From: an uncultured Faecalibacterium sp.
GTDB lineage: Bacteria; Bacillota; Clostridia; Oscillospirales; Ruminococcaceae
DNA: 64,000 nt
Direction of reading: 5' to 3'
Assembly: GCA_944386015.1 (NCBI GenBank)
Contig: CALWZK010000077.1
Span: 58,224 to 122,223 of the forward strand
In this document: piece by piece, positions 35,696 through 46,915 of the stretch
How positions within the stretch are numbered: the stretch's first letter is position 1
How the letters are laid out: each line of letters starts with the position of its first letter
Notes under the pieces: generated by a model
Databases searched by the model: none
Told to the model about the DNA's origin: nothing
The model's input: the letters and a program-made list of their open reading frames with translations, nothing else
Program-made: the position numbers and the translations under genes

Positions 35696-36601
35696 TTATT
35701 CCTTTTCCGTGGCGGGCGCCTTGGCATCCGCCGGCAGCTCCTTCAGGAGCTGGTTCAGATCAAAGGTATATTTGCTGTGGCAGAAGTGGCAGACCACCTC
35801 ACAGTGGGGGTCCTCATCCCGCAGCTTTTCCAGTTCCTTGCGGCCCAGGCTGAACAGCATTTCCTTGGTGCGCTGCTGGCTGCAGTCGCACTTGTACGCC
35901 ACCTGGCGGCGGTCCAGCACCGAGGGTGCAAAACCGGCCAGTGCCTTTTCCATCATGTCCTCTGTGGTGGCGCCGGCCCGCAGCATCTCGGTAACCGAAG
36001 GCATGGCCGCAATGTTCTGCTCCAGCTGGGTGATCTCTGCATCGGTGGCACCGGGCAGCAGCTGCACCAGATAGCCGCCGGCGCAGTGGATGGTGAGATC
36101 CGGGTCCACCAGGACGCCCAGGGCACACACTGTGGGAATCTGTTCGCTGTAGGCATAGTAGGCCGTCAGATCCTCGGCAATTTCCCCCGATACCAGAGGC
36201 ACCTGGCCGATGGTGGGTTCCCGCTGAAGTTTATTGTCCCGGATGACGGTGAGGACGCCGTCCTTGCCCACAGCACCACCTACATCCAGATGGCCGTCCG
36301 CCCGGGGCGGCAGCTCCACCAGCGGATGGTCGATACAGCCCTTCACGTTGCCATGGCCGTCGGTGCATGCAATCACCAGGCCGGCCGGGCCGCCGCCGTT
36401 GATCCGCAGGGTCACGCTGTCCCGCTCATCTTTCAGCATCGATCCCATCAGGGAGGCCCCGGTCAGAAGCCTGCCCAGGGCAGCGCTGCAGGTGGCGCTG
36501 GTCTTGTGCAGCTGTTCCGCTTTGCGGACAATATCGGTGGAATCTATGCCGCAAAATACAATGCCCCCGTTTTCAGAAAGGCCGCGGATCCATTCAGACA
36601 T
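35696..36601 (-). CDS. hslO: Redox-regulated chaperone Hsp33
   Basis: Holdase chaperone activated by oxidative unfolding. The 301 residues include the Hsp33 core (SATCSAALGRLLTGASLMG; VKGCIDHP) and the C-terminal zinc redox switch CDC ... CHFC. The start ATG 36601 overlaps the end of the preceding methyltransferase gene by 8 bp. Last gene of the lon-engB-methyltransferase-hslO group. Confidence 0.95.
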   Translation of the reverse strand: MSEWIRGLSENGGIVFCGIDSTDIVRKAEQLHKTSATCSAALGRLLTGASLMGSMLKDERDSVTLRINGGGPAGLVIACTDGHGNVKGCIDHPLVELPPRADGHLDVGGAVGKDGVLTVIRDNKLQREPTIGQVPLVSGEIAEDLTAYYAYSEQIPTVCALGVLVDPDLTIHCAGGYLVQLLPGATDAEITQLEQNIAAMPSVTEMLRAGATTEDMMEKALAGFAPSVLDRRQVAYKCDCSQQRTKEMLFSLGRKELEKLRDEDPHCEVVCHFCHSKYTFDLNQLLKELPADAKAPATEKE

Positions 36602-37355
36602 CTTGTTCTCCTTCCAGCTGTGTGTAGTTTTTGACGGCGCAGAAAAAATACCGCTCGCTGGTATCGGTCAGCGGGCCAAAGGTTTCTCCGTCACAGACCG
36701 ATTCCAGGGTAAATCCATGCCGTTCCAGTGCGGCGCGGATCTCCTCCAAGGAATAGGTGTACTCGCAGAACTCCTCATGGAAGCTCTCGCCGTTTTCCTC
36801 GTCGGTGATATCCAGCGAAATGCGGACCCTCCGGCCGCCGTCCTCCAGCTGGTTGCGCCAGACGCAGCCAGCCTCTTCTCCCTCAAAGGTAAAGGTGTTG
36901 TTGCCCAGCACCTTTTGGTGCTTATAGGGGGTATTCATGTCAAACAGCAGCACGCCGCCCTTTTCCATGAAAAAGCCCGCATTGGCAATGGCTGCATCCA
37001 GAGTGGGCAGGTGGTTGAAGGTGTCAAAGGTGGACACCGCCCCCTGAATGGTGCCGTAAAGGTCCAGATGGCACAGGTCCTGCTCCAGCAGCAGCAGCCG
37101 GCCGGTCAGCTCCAGCTGGTCGGCCTTATCCCGCACCACACAGAGCATCTCCTCCGACTGATCAATGGCGATCATATCGTAGCCGTCCTGGGCCAGCATC
37201 AGGGTCAGTTCACCGGTGCCGCAGCCCAGATCGGCCAGAATGCCGCTGTGGATGCCGTGGGCTTCCAGCTCCGCCTTGATGTGCCGGTAGAGGGCATCAT
37301 AGTCTGCATCCTCATTCAGGGAGTCATAAAAATAGGCAAATTCATTGTACGCCAT
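36594..37355 (-). CDS. Class I SAM-dependent methyltransferase
   Basis: A 253-residue protein with the SAM-binding motif I ILADLGCGTGELTLML (about residues 40-55) and motif II MIAIDQSEEML. N-terminal AYNEFAYFYDSLNEDADYDAL is typical of small Firmicute methyltransferases of the Methyltransf_25 type next to engB or hslO. The target molecule is unknown. Start 37355; the open frame extends to 37385 inside engB. Overlaps hslO by 8 bp. Confidence 0.85.
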   Translation of the reverse strand: MAYNEFAYFYDSLNEDADYDALYRHIKAELEAHGIHSGILADLGCGTGELTLMLAQDGYDMIAIDQSEEMLCVVRDKADQLELTGRLLLLEQDLCHLDLYGTIQGAVSTFDTFNHLPTLDAAIANAGFFMEKGGVLLFDMNTPYKHQKVLGNNTFTFEGEEAGCVWRNQLEDGGRRVRISLDITDEENGESFHEEFCEYTYSLEEIRAALERHGFTLESVCDGETFGPLTDTSERYFFCAVKNYTQLEGEQDV

Positions 37356-37359
37356 GGGC

Positions 37360-37962
37360 TTATTCCCTGTCCGCCAGGGCGGCATTCACCGCCTGATCCA
37401 GAATGGCCTGCAGCTCCGGAATGCCGCTGCCGCTTTCGGCGCTGGTCAGCACCACCGCCTGGCAGCCATAGGCCAGACACACCTTTTCAAAGGCCTGACG
37501 GGTCGACTCCATCTGGCTCTTTTTGAGCTTGTCGCCCTTGGTCAGCGCCACCACATAGGGAATCTGATGGTAGTGCAGATACCGCAGCATCTGGGCGTCA
37601 TCGGCGCTGATGTCGTGGCGGCAGTCGATCAGCTGCACCAGCAGGGTGTGGTGCCGTGCGGCACCGAAATAACTGTTGATCAGGTCATCCCAGCGCTGGC
37701 GGTCCGCATTGCTGACCTTGGCGTAGCCATAGCCCGGCAGATCCACAAAATAACAGTGATCCACATCATAGAAATTGATGGTGGCCGTCTTGCCCGGCGT
37801 GCTGGACACCCGGGCCAGATTTTTGCGGTTGCACAGTTTGTTGATCAGGCTGGACTTGCCCACGTTGGACCGGCCCGAAAAGCTGATTTCGGGGCGGTCA
37901 CTGTCCGGCAGCTGGCTGGAAATGCCATAGCTGGCAAGAAAGGCCGCTTTGTTGTAGTTCAT
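37360..37962 (-). CDS. engB: Ribosome-biogenesis GTPase EngB (YsxC/YihA)
   Basis: GTPase for 50S assembly. The 200 residues carry G1 GRSNVGKSSLI, G2 PGKTATINFY, G3 DLPGYGYAK and G4 TKGDKL. ATG 37962 with GAGGAG upstream. Placed 21 bp after lon, the well-known lon-ysxC pair of Firmicutes. Confidence 0.96.
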   Translation of the reverse strand: MNYNKAAFLASYGISSQLPDSDRPEISFSGRSNVGKSSLINKLCNRKNLARVSSTPGKTATINFYDVDHCYFVDLPGYGYAKVSNADRQRWDDLINSYFGAARHHTLLVQLIDCRHDISADDAQMLRYLHYHQIPYVVALTKGDKLKKSQMESTRQAFEKVCLAYGCQAVVLTSAESGSGIPELQAILDQAVNAALADRE

Positions 37963-37983
37963 CTGTTCTCCTCATCCGCTGTC

Positions 37984-40437
<2,454 letters not shown>

Positions 40438-40450
40438 TGTGAACCTCCCA

Positions 40451-40515
40451 AAGCTGTGCCCCCAGTATCGCGTCGGGCACAGCCTTTGTTCTCTAGGCAG
40501 GGCGCTGCCCTGCCC
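40451..40515 (-). promoter_or_regulatory. Hairpins in the lon leader
   Basis: On the minus strand, GGCAGGGC/GCCCTGCC just after the predicted start site, then CTGTGCCC/GGGCACAG ending about 6 bp before the GGGAGG ribosome site. Either could affect lon expression; neither matches CIRCE or CtsR boxes. Confidence 0.45.
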
Positions 40516-40519
40516 CTGT

Positions 40520-40548
40520 ATTATAGCCGGTTGCGGCAGCAGTTGCAA
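40520..40548 (-). promoter_or_regulatory. Promoter of lon
   Basis: On the minus strand TTGCAA (40548-40543), 17 bp, TATAAT (40525-40520). Confidence 0.8.
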
Positions 40549-40612
40549 CGGGTCCCACTGGTTTTGCCAGCGATGGACCCCCGCAAAGATTTTCCATCCG
40601 CCGCAAAATGGC

Positions 40613-41152
40613 TTAATCTTGGTTTCGTTCCCTTATATTATACCCCAGCTTGTCCAGTGCCGGCAACAGAGCCCGCAGGATCAGGGCGGTCAGGGCGCCC
40701 ATCACCAGGCCCAGCACCAGCATCACCGGCGCATAGTAGAAGGAAAGGGCGGAAGAAATGATGACCCCCGCGCCCAGCAGCTGGCCCACATTGTGGCCAA
40801 AAGCGCCGCAGACCGACAGGATAAACCAGGTGGGATGCACCGGCAGCACATCATACAGCAGCCACATCACCAGCAGCGAGAGCAGCCCGCCGCACAGGGA
40901 GAGAAATCCTGCCGTGGGCCCGGACACCAGAAAGACAAACAGTGCTTTCAGCAAATCCAGGATCAGGGCCTGCTTCGGCCCCATAAACAGCAGGCCGTAC
41001 ATCACCACAATGTTGGCCAGGCCCAGCTTCATGCCGGGCAAAAGGCCCGGTATGGTGAGGGTGCCCTCGGCAAAGGAAAGGGCCATGGCCAGGGCAAAAA
41101 GCATGCCCGACAGGGCAACCTGTTTTGCTTTACTTCTCTGCTGCCTGCGCAT
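40613..41152 (-). CDS. Gx transporter / heptaprenyl diphosphate synthase component I-like protein
   Basis: A 179-residue membrane protein with about five helices. GMLFALAMALSFAEGTLTIPGLLPGMKLGLANIVVMY and the GPTAGFLSLCGGLLSLLVM block fit the Gx_transp family (PF07456), small membrane proteins resembling ECF-transporter S components and named after a heptaprenyl synthase subunit. Substrate unknown. 20 bp downstream of the ABC-F gene; its stop is 65 bp before the lon promoter. Confidence 0.75.
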   Translation of the reverse strand: MRRQQRSKAKQVALSGMLFALAMALSFAEGTLTIPGLLPGMKLGLANIVVMYGLLFMGPKQALILDLLKALFVFLVSGPTAGFLSLCGGLLSLLVMWLLYDVLPVHPTWFILSVCGAFGHNVGQLLGAGVIISSALSFYYAPVMLVLGLVMGALTALILRALLPALDKLGYNIRERNQD

Positions 41153-41172
41153 GGTCTGCCTCCTGCAAAAGT

Positions 41173-43077
41173 TTATGCTTCGGTGTTCTCATTGGATTCC
41201 AGCGAATGTTCATACTGCTCCTGTTCCTCAACGGCAGCCTCCCAGGCAGCGAACAGCTCCTCCTGGTGGAACCGCAGGTCCTCCAGCTCATCGCTCTTCT
41301 GGCGCAGCAGCTGGGGGTCGTTGTAGACTTCCGGGGAGTTGATCTCGTTGTCCAGCTCCACTTCCCGGGCGCCGCACTTCTCCATCTCCTCCTCGCAGGA
41401 TTTGATCTTGGCCCGCAGTTCGGCCCGGCGGCGGCGCTGCTCCTTGCCGTAGCCCGCCTTGGCGGCAGCATCCGATTTTTCCGGTGCAGCGGCAGCTGTG
41501 CTGCGGCCCATCAGGGCATCGTAGTTGGGGTAAATGGTGGCCTTGCCGTTTTCCAGATAGAGGATCGGGCAGGCCAGGCTGTTCATCAAGTGGCGGTCAT
41601 GGGTCACCAGCAGCAGCGTGCCGGTATAGGCCATCAGCGCCTCGGTCAGATTTTCACGGGTATAGATGTCCAGGTGGTTGGTGGGCTCGTCCAAAAACAG
41701 CAGGTTGGGCCGTTCCAGCACAATTTCCGCAAAGCGGAGCCGGGCCAGCTCGCCGCCCGACAGGGAGGCGCAGTCCTTGAACACCGTCTCGCCCCGGAAG
41801 CCCAGCCGGGCCAGATGGCTCCGGACTTCCAGCTCGGTCATCTGGGGGTACTTGTCCCAGATGGCATCGATCACCCGGCCTGCGCCGGTGCGGTGCTGCT
41901 GCTGTTCAAAAATGCTGGGGCGGGCGCCGGTGCCCAGACGAACCATGCCCCCCGAGGGGCGGCGTTTGCCGTCCAGCACCTGCATCAGGGTGGACTTGCC
42001 GGCGCCGTTGGGCCCGGCAATCACCAGCCGCTGGCCCCGGCATACCGTGTAGGTAAAGGGCTCCAGCAGCACACGGTCCCCGATCCGGACCGTCAGGTTT
42101 TTCATGATCACCAGCTCATTCCAGGGCTCCACGTCGTACTCAAAGCGGAACTTGAGCTTGTTGGTCTCATCCCTGGGCGCTTCGGTGATCTCCAGCTTTT
42201 CCAGCTGTTTGCGGCGGCTCTGGGCCATCTTGGTGGTGGAGGCCCGCACCAGGTTTTTGTCAATATAGTCCTGGAGCTTTTCGGCCAGGGCCACGTCGGC
42301 GTCATGCTGCTTCTGCCGCAGGGCGTCGGCCGCCTCTTTCTGGGGCAAATAAGCCGAGAAGTTGCCCTTGTAGACCGTCATGGTCTGGCCCGCCACTTCC
42401 CAGATCTTGGTACAGACGTTATCCAGGAAATAGCGGTCATGGCTGACCACCAGCACCGCCCCGGAATAGCTGCGGAGATAGTTCTCCAGCCACTCCATGG
42501 TGGCGAAATCCAGGTGGTTGGTGGGCTCGTCCAGGATCAAAATATCCGGCTTTTCCAGCAGCAGTTTGGCAATCCGCAGCCGGGTCAGCTCACCGCCCGA
42601 CAGAACACCAATATTCTTGGTCCAGGTATCCTGGGGAAAGCCCATGCCTCCCAGCACCTTTTTGATGTTCACATCCATATTGTAGCCGTCAGCGGCATCT
42701 ATCACCGCCTGCAGAGCAGCATGCTGTTCCAGCAAAGACGGGTCTGACTTGACGGCCATTTTCTTTTCCAGCACCTGCATCTGCGCCATGGCATCCAATA
42801 CAGGCGCAAAAGTCGAGCGCATTTCACCATAGACATCCAGTGTATGGTCCAGCTTGGCGTTCTGTGCCAGATAACCCAGCGTGACGCCGTGGGTCAAGCT
42901 GAACTCGCCGCTGTAGTCGGTATATTCACCGGTCAGGATCTTCAGAAGGGTGGTCTTGCCTGCGCCGTTCTGGCCCACAATGCCGATGCGGTCTTCCCGC
43001 TCGACACTGGCCGTCACGTCCTGCAGCACGACCTTTTCCCCAAAGCTCTTGCCGATATGTTCCAGATTCATCAACAT
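41173..43077 (-). CDS. ABC-F family ATP-binding protein
   Basis: Soluble twin-ABC ATPase acting on the ribosome. The 634 residues have two nucleotide-binding domains: GQNGAGKTTLLKIL with LSGGELTRLRIAKLL and LDEPTNHLD, and GPNGAGKSTLMQVL with LSGGELARLRFAEIV and LDEPTNHLD. A linker of about 70 residues between them and a C-terminal coiled coil rich in Glu/Lys/Arg place it in the Uup/YdiF-like group. Not enough to call an antibiotic-resistance type. ATG 43077 has GGGGAAG upstream; ATG 43071 is also possible. Confidence 0.92.
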   Translation of the reverse strand: MLMNLEHIGKSFGEKVVLQDVTASVEREDRIGIVGQNGAGKTTLLKILTGEYTDYSGEFSLTHGVTLGYLAQNAKLDHTLDVYGEMRSTFAPVLDAMAQMQVLEKKMAVKSDPSLLEQHAALQAVIDAADGYNMDVNIKKVLGGMGFPQDTWTKNIGVLSGGELTRLRIAKLLLEKPDILILDEPTNHLDFATMEWLENYLRSYSGAVLVVSHDRYFLDNVCTKIWEVAGQTMTVYKGNFSAYLPQKEAADALRQKQHDADVALAEKLQDYIDKNLVRASTTKMAQSRRKQLEKLEITEAPRDETNKLKFRFEYDVEPWNELVIMKNLTVRIGDRVLLEPFTYTVCRGQRLVIAGPNGAGKSTLMQVLDGKRRPSGGMVRLGTGARPSIFEQQQHRTGAGRVIDAIWDKYPQMTELEVRSHLARLGFRGETVFKDCASLSGGELARLRFAEIVLERPNLLFLDEPTNHLDIYTRENLTEALMAYTGTLLLVTHDRHLMNSLACPILYLENGKATIYPNYDALMGRSTAAAAPEKSDAAAKAGYGKEQRRRRAELRAKIKSCEEEMEKCGAREVELDNEINSPEVYNDPQLLRQKSDELEDLRFHQEELFAAWEAAVEEQEQYEHSLESNENTEA

Positions 43078-43129
43078 CGTTTTCTTCCCCACACTTCGCG
43101 TCCGGGCCCGGGACTCTGCGCCGGAATCC

Positions 43130-43870
43130 TCAGATCTGGTGACGCCGGTTCTTCTGTCCCACCCGGGCCAGTTCGTCCGGCTCCATTACAATCGGATACA
43201 GCTGCTCCAGGCTGTCAATTTCATAGGTCGGGCTTACCTGCCCCGGGTTTTCGGCATGGTTCCGGTTCAGCCAGCAGGTATCCAGCCCTGCATTGATGCC
43301 GCCCTGGATGTCGCTGGAGAGGCTGTCCCCCACCACCAGCACATGTTCCCGATTTTCCACCCCGAGGGTCTTGAGAGCCGTATCAAAAATCTTGCGGTTG
43401 GGCTTTTCGCTGTCGGCCCGCTCGGAGACAAAGACTTCTTCCATGAACTCCCCAACACCCGATTCCTTCACCCGGCGGCTCTGCACCTTGTCAAAGCCGT
43501 TGGTGACGATGGCCATGGTGGCCACTTCTGCCAGTTCGTGGAGCACGTCCAGGACATTGTCCGCCATCAGGTCCGGGTGGCTGGACAGCTGGCTGAGATA
43601 GGCCCGGTTCATTTCGGCACCGTTCCCCTCTTTGCCAATCTCCTTCAAAAACCGGGTAAACCGCTCATTCATCAGTTTGTCCCGGCGGATCTGCCCTTTT
43701 TCCAGCTGGCGCCACAGGCCTTCATTGATCTCGCGGTATTTCTGAATCGTCTCGTTGGACGGCTCGATCTCATACTGAGTCAGGGTTTCGATCAGAGCCT
43801 TGTTCTCTGCCATATCGAAATCCAGCAGGGTGTTGTCTGCATCAAACAGAATGCAGTAATATTTTGCCAT
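43130..43870 (-). CDS. YjjG-family HAD nucleotidase
   Basis: HAD phosphatase with the YjjG pattern, which hydrolyses (non-canonical) pyrimidine nucleoside monophosphates. The 246 residues contain motif I LFDADNTLLDFD, motif II AIVTNGFDKVQSRR, motif III SEKPNRKIFD and motif IV VVGDSLSSDIQGG. Start ATG 43870. It lies 52 bp upstream of the ABC-F gene in the same direction. Confidence 0.87.
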   Translation of the reverse strand: MAKYYCILFDADNTLLDFDMAENKALIETLTQYEIEPSNETIQKYREINEGLWRQLEKGQIRRDKLMNERFTRFLKEIGKEGNGAEMNRAYLSQLSSHPDLMADNVLDVLHELAEVATMAIVTNGFDKVQSRRVKESGVGEFMEEVFVSERADSEKPNRKIFDTALKTLGVENREHVLVVGDSLSSDIQGGINAGLDTCWLNRNHAENPGQVSPTYEIDSLEQLYPIVMEPDELARVGQKNRRHQI

Positions 43871-43911
43871 ACCTCTCCCTCTTTTCTCTTCAAGCTTCTT
43901 TACAAGGCAAA

Positions 43912-43937
43912 GCCAGCTCCGTTCACGCAGAGCTGGC
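43912..43937 (-). terminator. Weak terminator after the 73-residue gene
   Basis: GCCAGCTC/GAGCTGGC hairpin; on the minus strand followed by TTTGCCTTG, so the T tract is imperfect. Confidence 0.45.
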
Positions 43938-43946
43938 CCTGTCGCA

Positions 43947-44168
43947 TCATACGTTTATGATCTCGTACCCGCCCGCATCATCGGTCTGCTGGGGCTGGTT
44001 GTCGATGCAGCGGCGCTCAACTGGTGTTTCGCCGCCGCAGCCGCAGCCGGAATCTTCTTCTGTGGAGCCGGGATCTACAATCTCCCACTCCATCTCATAG
44101 AAATCCACGCTGCCGTCTGTCACATTGCCGCAGCCAGGCTGGCTGACGACATATTCATCCTGCTGCAT
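43947..44168 (-). CDS. Small acidic Cys-containing protein, unknown
   Basis: A 73-residue acidic protein not recognised. It has cysteines in QPGCGN, DSGCGCGG and ERRCID, and many Asp/Glu, with no membrane segment or signal peptide. ATG 44168 is preceded by an excellent GAGAGGAGGA, so it is probably translated. It lies between a Ser-rich SGNH surface protein gene (72 bp upstream) and the YjjG gene. Possible metal-binding or Fe-S role is speculation. Confidence 0.6.
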   Translation of the reverse strand: MQQDEYVVSQPGCGNVTDGSVDFYEMEWEIVDPGSTEEDSGCGCGGETPVERRCIDNQPQQTDDAGGYEIINV

Positions 44169-44240
44169 GTTTGGGTCCTCCTCTCTCCTTTGGGCTATAT
44201 CCCAGCCTATGCAGGCAGGAGACAGAAGGTGCCCCGCTTG

Positions 44241-46058
44241 TTACTCCACCCGGAACAGGCCATCCATCACTTGACCCAGAGCACCATCCGAATCCTCCGA
44301 GCTGCTGGAAGGAGCCACGCTGCTGGAGGAAGAGGTGCTGGGCCGGGAAGAGGAGGACGTGCTGGGTTTGGAGGAAGTCCCCGGTTCCTCGTTCACTGCA
44401 GCGCTGGAGCTCGAAGAGCTGGAGCTGCTGGAGCTACTGGAACTGCTGCTGGAACTGGAAGAGCTGCTGGATGCCGGCTTGCTGGAGGAAGAACTGCTGG
44501 AAGAAGCTGCCGCCTCTTTCGAAGGCTCCTCCGTCTCTTCCTTCCCAGAAGACGAGCTGGAAGAGCTGCTGGAACTGCTGGAGCTGCTGGAGCTGCTGGA
44601 GGAAGAGCTGGACGAACTGGAAGAGCTGCCCGAGCTGACCCCCTTGTCAAAGGAAACATGCAGGGTGTTGCTGGTCACCTGGCTGTCGTTGTAAGTGACC
44701 ACAGCGTAGACGCTGTAGGTCTCATTGGCCAGCACAGGATCCACCACAAAGGTGATGGAGGTCTTGCCGGCTGCTTCCTTGGACTCCACGCCGTTGACAT
44801 ACCAGTGCAGGTTTTCAGCCTTGGCGTATTTGCCGCTGAGCTTTGCCTTGAAGGTATAGTTCATGCCCAGGACACCGGAGCCCTCGCCGGTGATCTCCAC
44901 CGAAGCGCTGGAGAAGACCGCGGTCACATCCAGATTCTGCTTGAAGGCGCTGTCGGTGCGGGTGCGGGAGGTGACGCCGTCGCTCCAGTTGACGAAGAAA
45001 TACCCGTCGGCCGGCACAGCTGTCACGGTGACCGACTGGTCTGCCGTCACATTGAAGCTGAGAGACTTCTCACCCGAGGTATCGCCGCTGGTAAGGGTGC
45101 CGCCGGTCTGATCGATCCGGTAGTGGGCTTCAAAGGTCTCCCCTTCTTCAGCTGCTTCAGAAGAGCTGGAAGTCACGGGATCGCTGGGATTGCTGGTGTA
45201 CTCCAGGGTCCGGGTGGGGATGTTGCTGGTATCAGGGCGGCGGTCCTCGGTCTCATAGGCATGGGTGGTCAGGTAGTTCAGCACTGCCTTCAGGCCGCTG
45301 CTCTTGAGGTGAATGTCGCCGCTGATATAGTAATCGTCCTTGCCGAAGCCGGTGGCAGAGTCCTTCAGAACCTCTGCGCTGTTGAGGAACTTGACCCCCA
45401 GATTCTCGCACATGGTCAGCAGAGCCATGTTGAGGTCATCGATCTTCTCCTGGGACACAGAGGGATAGTTGGAGTGATCCTGGGGAACCGGCGGAATGGT
45501 GTTGACAATGATATCGGTATAGGGGTAGCTGGACTGGATGTCCTGTACCAGCCGGGTATAGTGCTCGATGAAAGTCTCCACTTCCATGCTGTTGTCATTG
45601 GTCCCCAGGGTGATGACTACCCGGCGGGGCTTCATCATGGCCACAGCCTGGGCCATGGTGTAGCGCTGGTCGGTTCCCTTGAAGGTGACCAGCTCCTCCG
45701 AAAGAGCGTCCTGAATGCCGATGCCCTCTTTTGCGCAGAACTGCTGCAGGGTAATCAGGCCATTGTTGTACAGGCGCACCGTGTTGGAGTCGCCCAGGAA
45801 CAAAGTCTCGTCCAGATAGGACTGGCCTGCGTCATCGGTTTCGGTCAGCAGCGCCGAAGATTCGGTGTTGACCTGGTAATGGGTGGCCAGGTCATCCGGC
45901 TCTTCCACCTGCTGGACTTCGCCGGCCCCGCCGCCGCCCTTGGTGTGCAGCAGCACATAGGTGACGCTGGCGGTAATCAGGATGGCCAGCGCGCAGATGG
46001 CGCACACAAAAATGGCCTGTTTCTGGACTGGTGTCATAGGCTGTGAATTTCGACTCAT
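44241..46058 (-). CDS. Membrane-anchored SGNH hydrolase-like protein with a long poly-Ser tail
   Basis: A 605-residue protein with a membrane anchor (about residues 15-37), an extracytoplasmic SGNH/GDSL domain with block I LFLGDSNTVRL (Ser91), LGTNDNS (Asn154) and SGDIHLKSSG (Asp248, His250), then a repeat of InlB-B type (GYFFVNWSDGVTSRTRTD, about 335-352), an Ig-like segment, and from about residue 470 a serine-rich region broken by short KEETEEPSKEAA-type inserts. The Ser tract is encoded by alternating TCC/AGC codons. Family members deacylate cell-wall or envelope glycans; here the substrate is unknown. No LPxTG is visible. Confidence 0.8.
   Translation of the reverse strand: MSRNSQPMTPVQKQAIFVCAICALAILITASVTYVLLHTKGGGGAGEVQQVEEPDDLATHYQVNTESSALLTETDDAGQSYLDETLFLGDSNTVRLYNNGLITLQQFCAKEGIGIQDALSEELVTFKGTDQRYTMAQAVAMMKPRRVVITLGTNDNSMEVETFIEHYTRLVQDIQSSYPYTDIIVNTIPPVPQDHSNYPSVSQEKIDDLNMALLTMCENLGVKFLNSAEVLKDSATGFGKDDYYISGDIHLKSSGLKAVLNYLTTHAYETEDRRPDTSNIPTRTLEYTSNPSDPVTSSSSEAAEEGETFEAHYRIDQTGGTLTSGDTSGEKSLSFNVTADQSVTVTAVPADGYFFVNWSDGVTSRTRTDSAFKQNLDVTAVFSSASVEITGEGSGVLGMNYTFKAKLSGKYAKAENLHWYVNGVESKEAAGKTSITFVVDPVLANETYSVYAVVTYNDSQVTSNTLHVSFDKGVSSGSSSSSSSSSSSSSSSSSSSSSSSSSSSGKEETEEPSKEAAASSSSSSSSKPASSSSSSSSSSSSSSSSSSSSSSSAAVNEEPGTSSKPSTSSSSRPSTSSSSSVAPSSSSEDSDGALGQVMDGLFRVE
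44286..44640 (-). repeat. Low-complexity Ser-codon repeat
   Basis: On the minus strand runs of (TCCAGC)n and related AGC/TCC/TCT codons encode two poly-Ser blocks in the SGNH protein. Such hexanucleotide repeats are prone to slippage without frameshift. Confidence 0.85.
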
Positions 46059-46079
46059 CGTAACTTCCCCATCTCTCCG

Positions 46080-46733
46080 TTAGACCGACTCTCCTACCAG
46101 GAGGTCCGCCAGTTGTTTGCAGCTTGCAGCGTACAGTTTTGGACTGAAGGGTGCAAGTTCTTCCTTGCTGCCGTAGCCATACAGCACGGCGGCCGCATCC
46201 AGCCCGCAGGCTGCTGCACCCCGCATATCATCGTTCCGGTCTCCCACCATCAGAGCCCGCTTGCCCCGCAGCAGCGGCTGATCCAGCACATACTGAATCA
46301 CCTGCGCTTTGGTGTCGCGGCTCTGGTCCATGGAGGCCCCTGCAATCAGATCCAGCAGAGGCGCCAGGCCCTGCTCTTCCAGAATCGGCGTTACCACCCG
46401 GGTGGGTTTGGACGTAGCGGTGCAGAGGGTCAGCCCTGCAGCCCTGAGCCTGCGCAGCATCTCTGCCGCCCCGGGATAGGGTTTGCACATATGGCATCCC
46501 GTCACCGCATAACTGTCTCGATACAGGTTGGTGGCCCGCTCGATCTCGGCTTCGCTGGTGTAGTACTCGGCGAAGGTCTTGCGCAGGGGCGGCCCCACAT
46601 AGCGCATCAGGTCCACACCGGTGATGTCGGTCCCCATGGTGTGAAAGACCTCACGCAGCGTATAAAGAATCCCTGGAGCGGAATCCAACAGGGTCCCATC
46701 CACATCCAGCAGGACAGCATCGTAAGGTAACAA
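46080..46733 (-). CDS. HAD hydrolase, phosphoglycolate phosphatase-like
   Basis: A 217-residue HAD protein: motif I LLDVDGTLLDSA, cap with MRYVGPPLRKTF, motif II CTATSKPTRV, motif III about DTKAQVI and motif IV MVGDRNDDMRGA. The GPPL sequence in the cap is typical of the Gph/PpaX-like group. Start is TTG 46733 with AAGGGGGAT at 8-bp spacing, behind a promoter at 46774-46802. 21 bp before the SGNH gene, so they may be co-transcribed. Confidence 0.83.
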   Translation of the reverse strand: MLPYDAVLLDVDGTLLDSAPGILYTLREVFHTMGTDITGVDLMRYVGPPLRKTFAEYYTSEAEIERATNLYRDSYAVTGCHMCKPYPGAAEMLRRLRAAGLTLCTATSKPTRVVTPILEEQGLAPLLDLIAGASMDQSRDTKAQVIQYVLDQPLLRGKRALMVGDRNDDMRGAAACGLDAAAVLYGYGSKEELAPFSPKLYAASCKQLADLLVGESV

Positions 46734-46773
46734 ACGGCGATCCCCCTTTGATTGTCATAGATATACAGTAGGT

Positions 46774-46802
46774 AGTATAGCACAATTTGGGCCGCCGGGC
46801 AA
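46774..46802 (-). promoter_or_regulatory. Promoter of the HAD gene at 46733
   Basis: On the minus strand TTGCCC (46802-46797), 17 bp, TATACT (46779-46774). Confidence 0.65.
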
Positions 46803-46860
46803 TTCCAGGGCGCCATTTTAACGAATTTTCCATTTTTCCCCGGGCTGCAGACAGCACAAA

Positions 46861-46890
46861 ATGCCCGCCCCGGGCCACCGGGACGGGCAT
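46861..46890 (-). terminator. Terminator after the 107-residue gene
   Basis: On the minus strand ATGCCCGTCCC...GGGGCGGGCAT followed by TTTTGTG. Confidence 0.7.
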
Positions 46891-46915
46891 TGCATCGGCT
46901 TTCAGCGCAGCAACA

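Noticed and set aside
44190..46046. A 618-codon + strand frame opposite the SGNH gene
   Set aside because: Its Ala/Gly/Arg-rich stretches are the antisense of the Ser-codon repeats; no ribosome site or family match.
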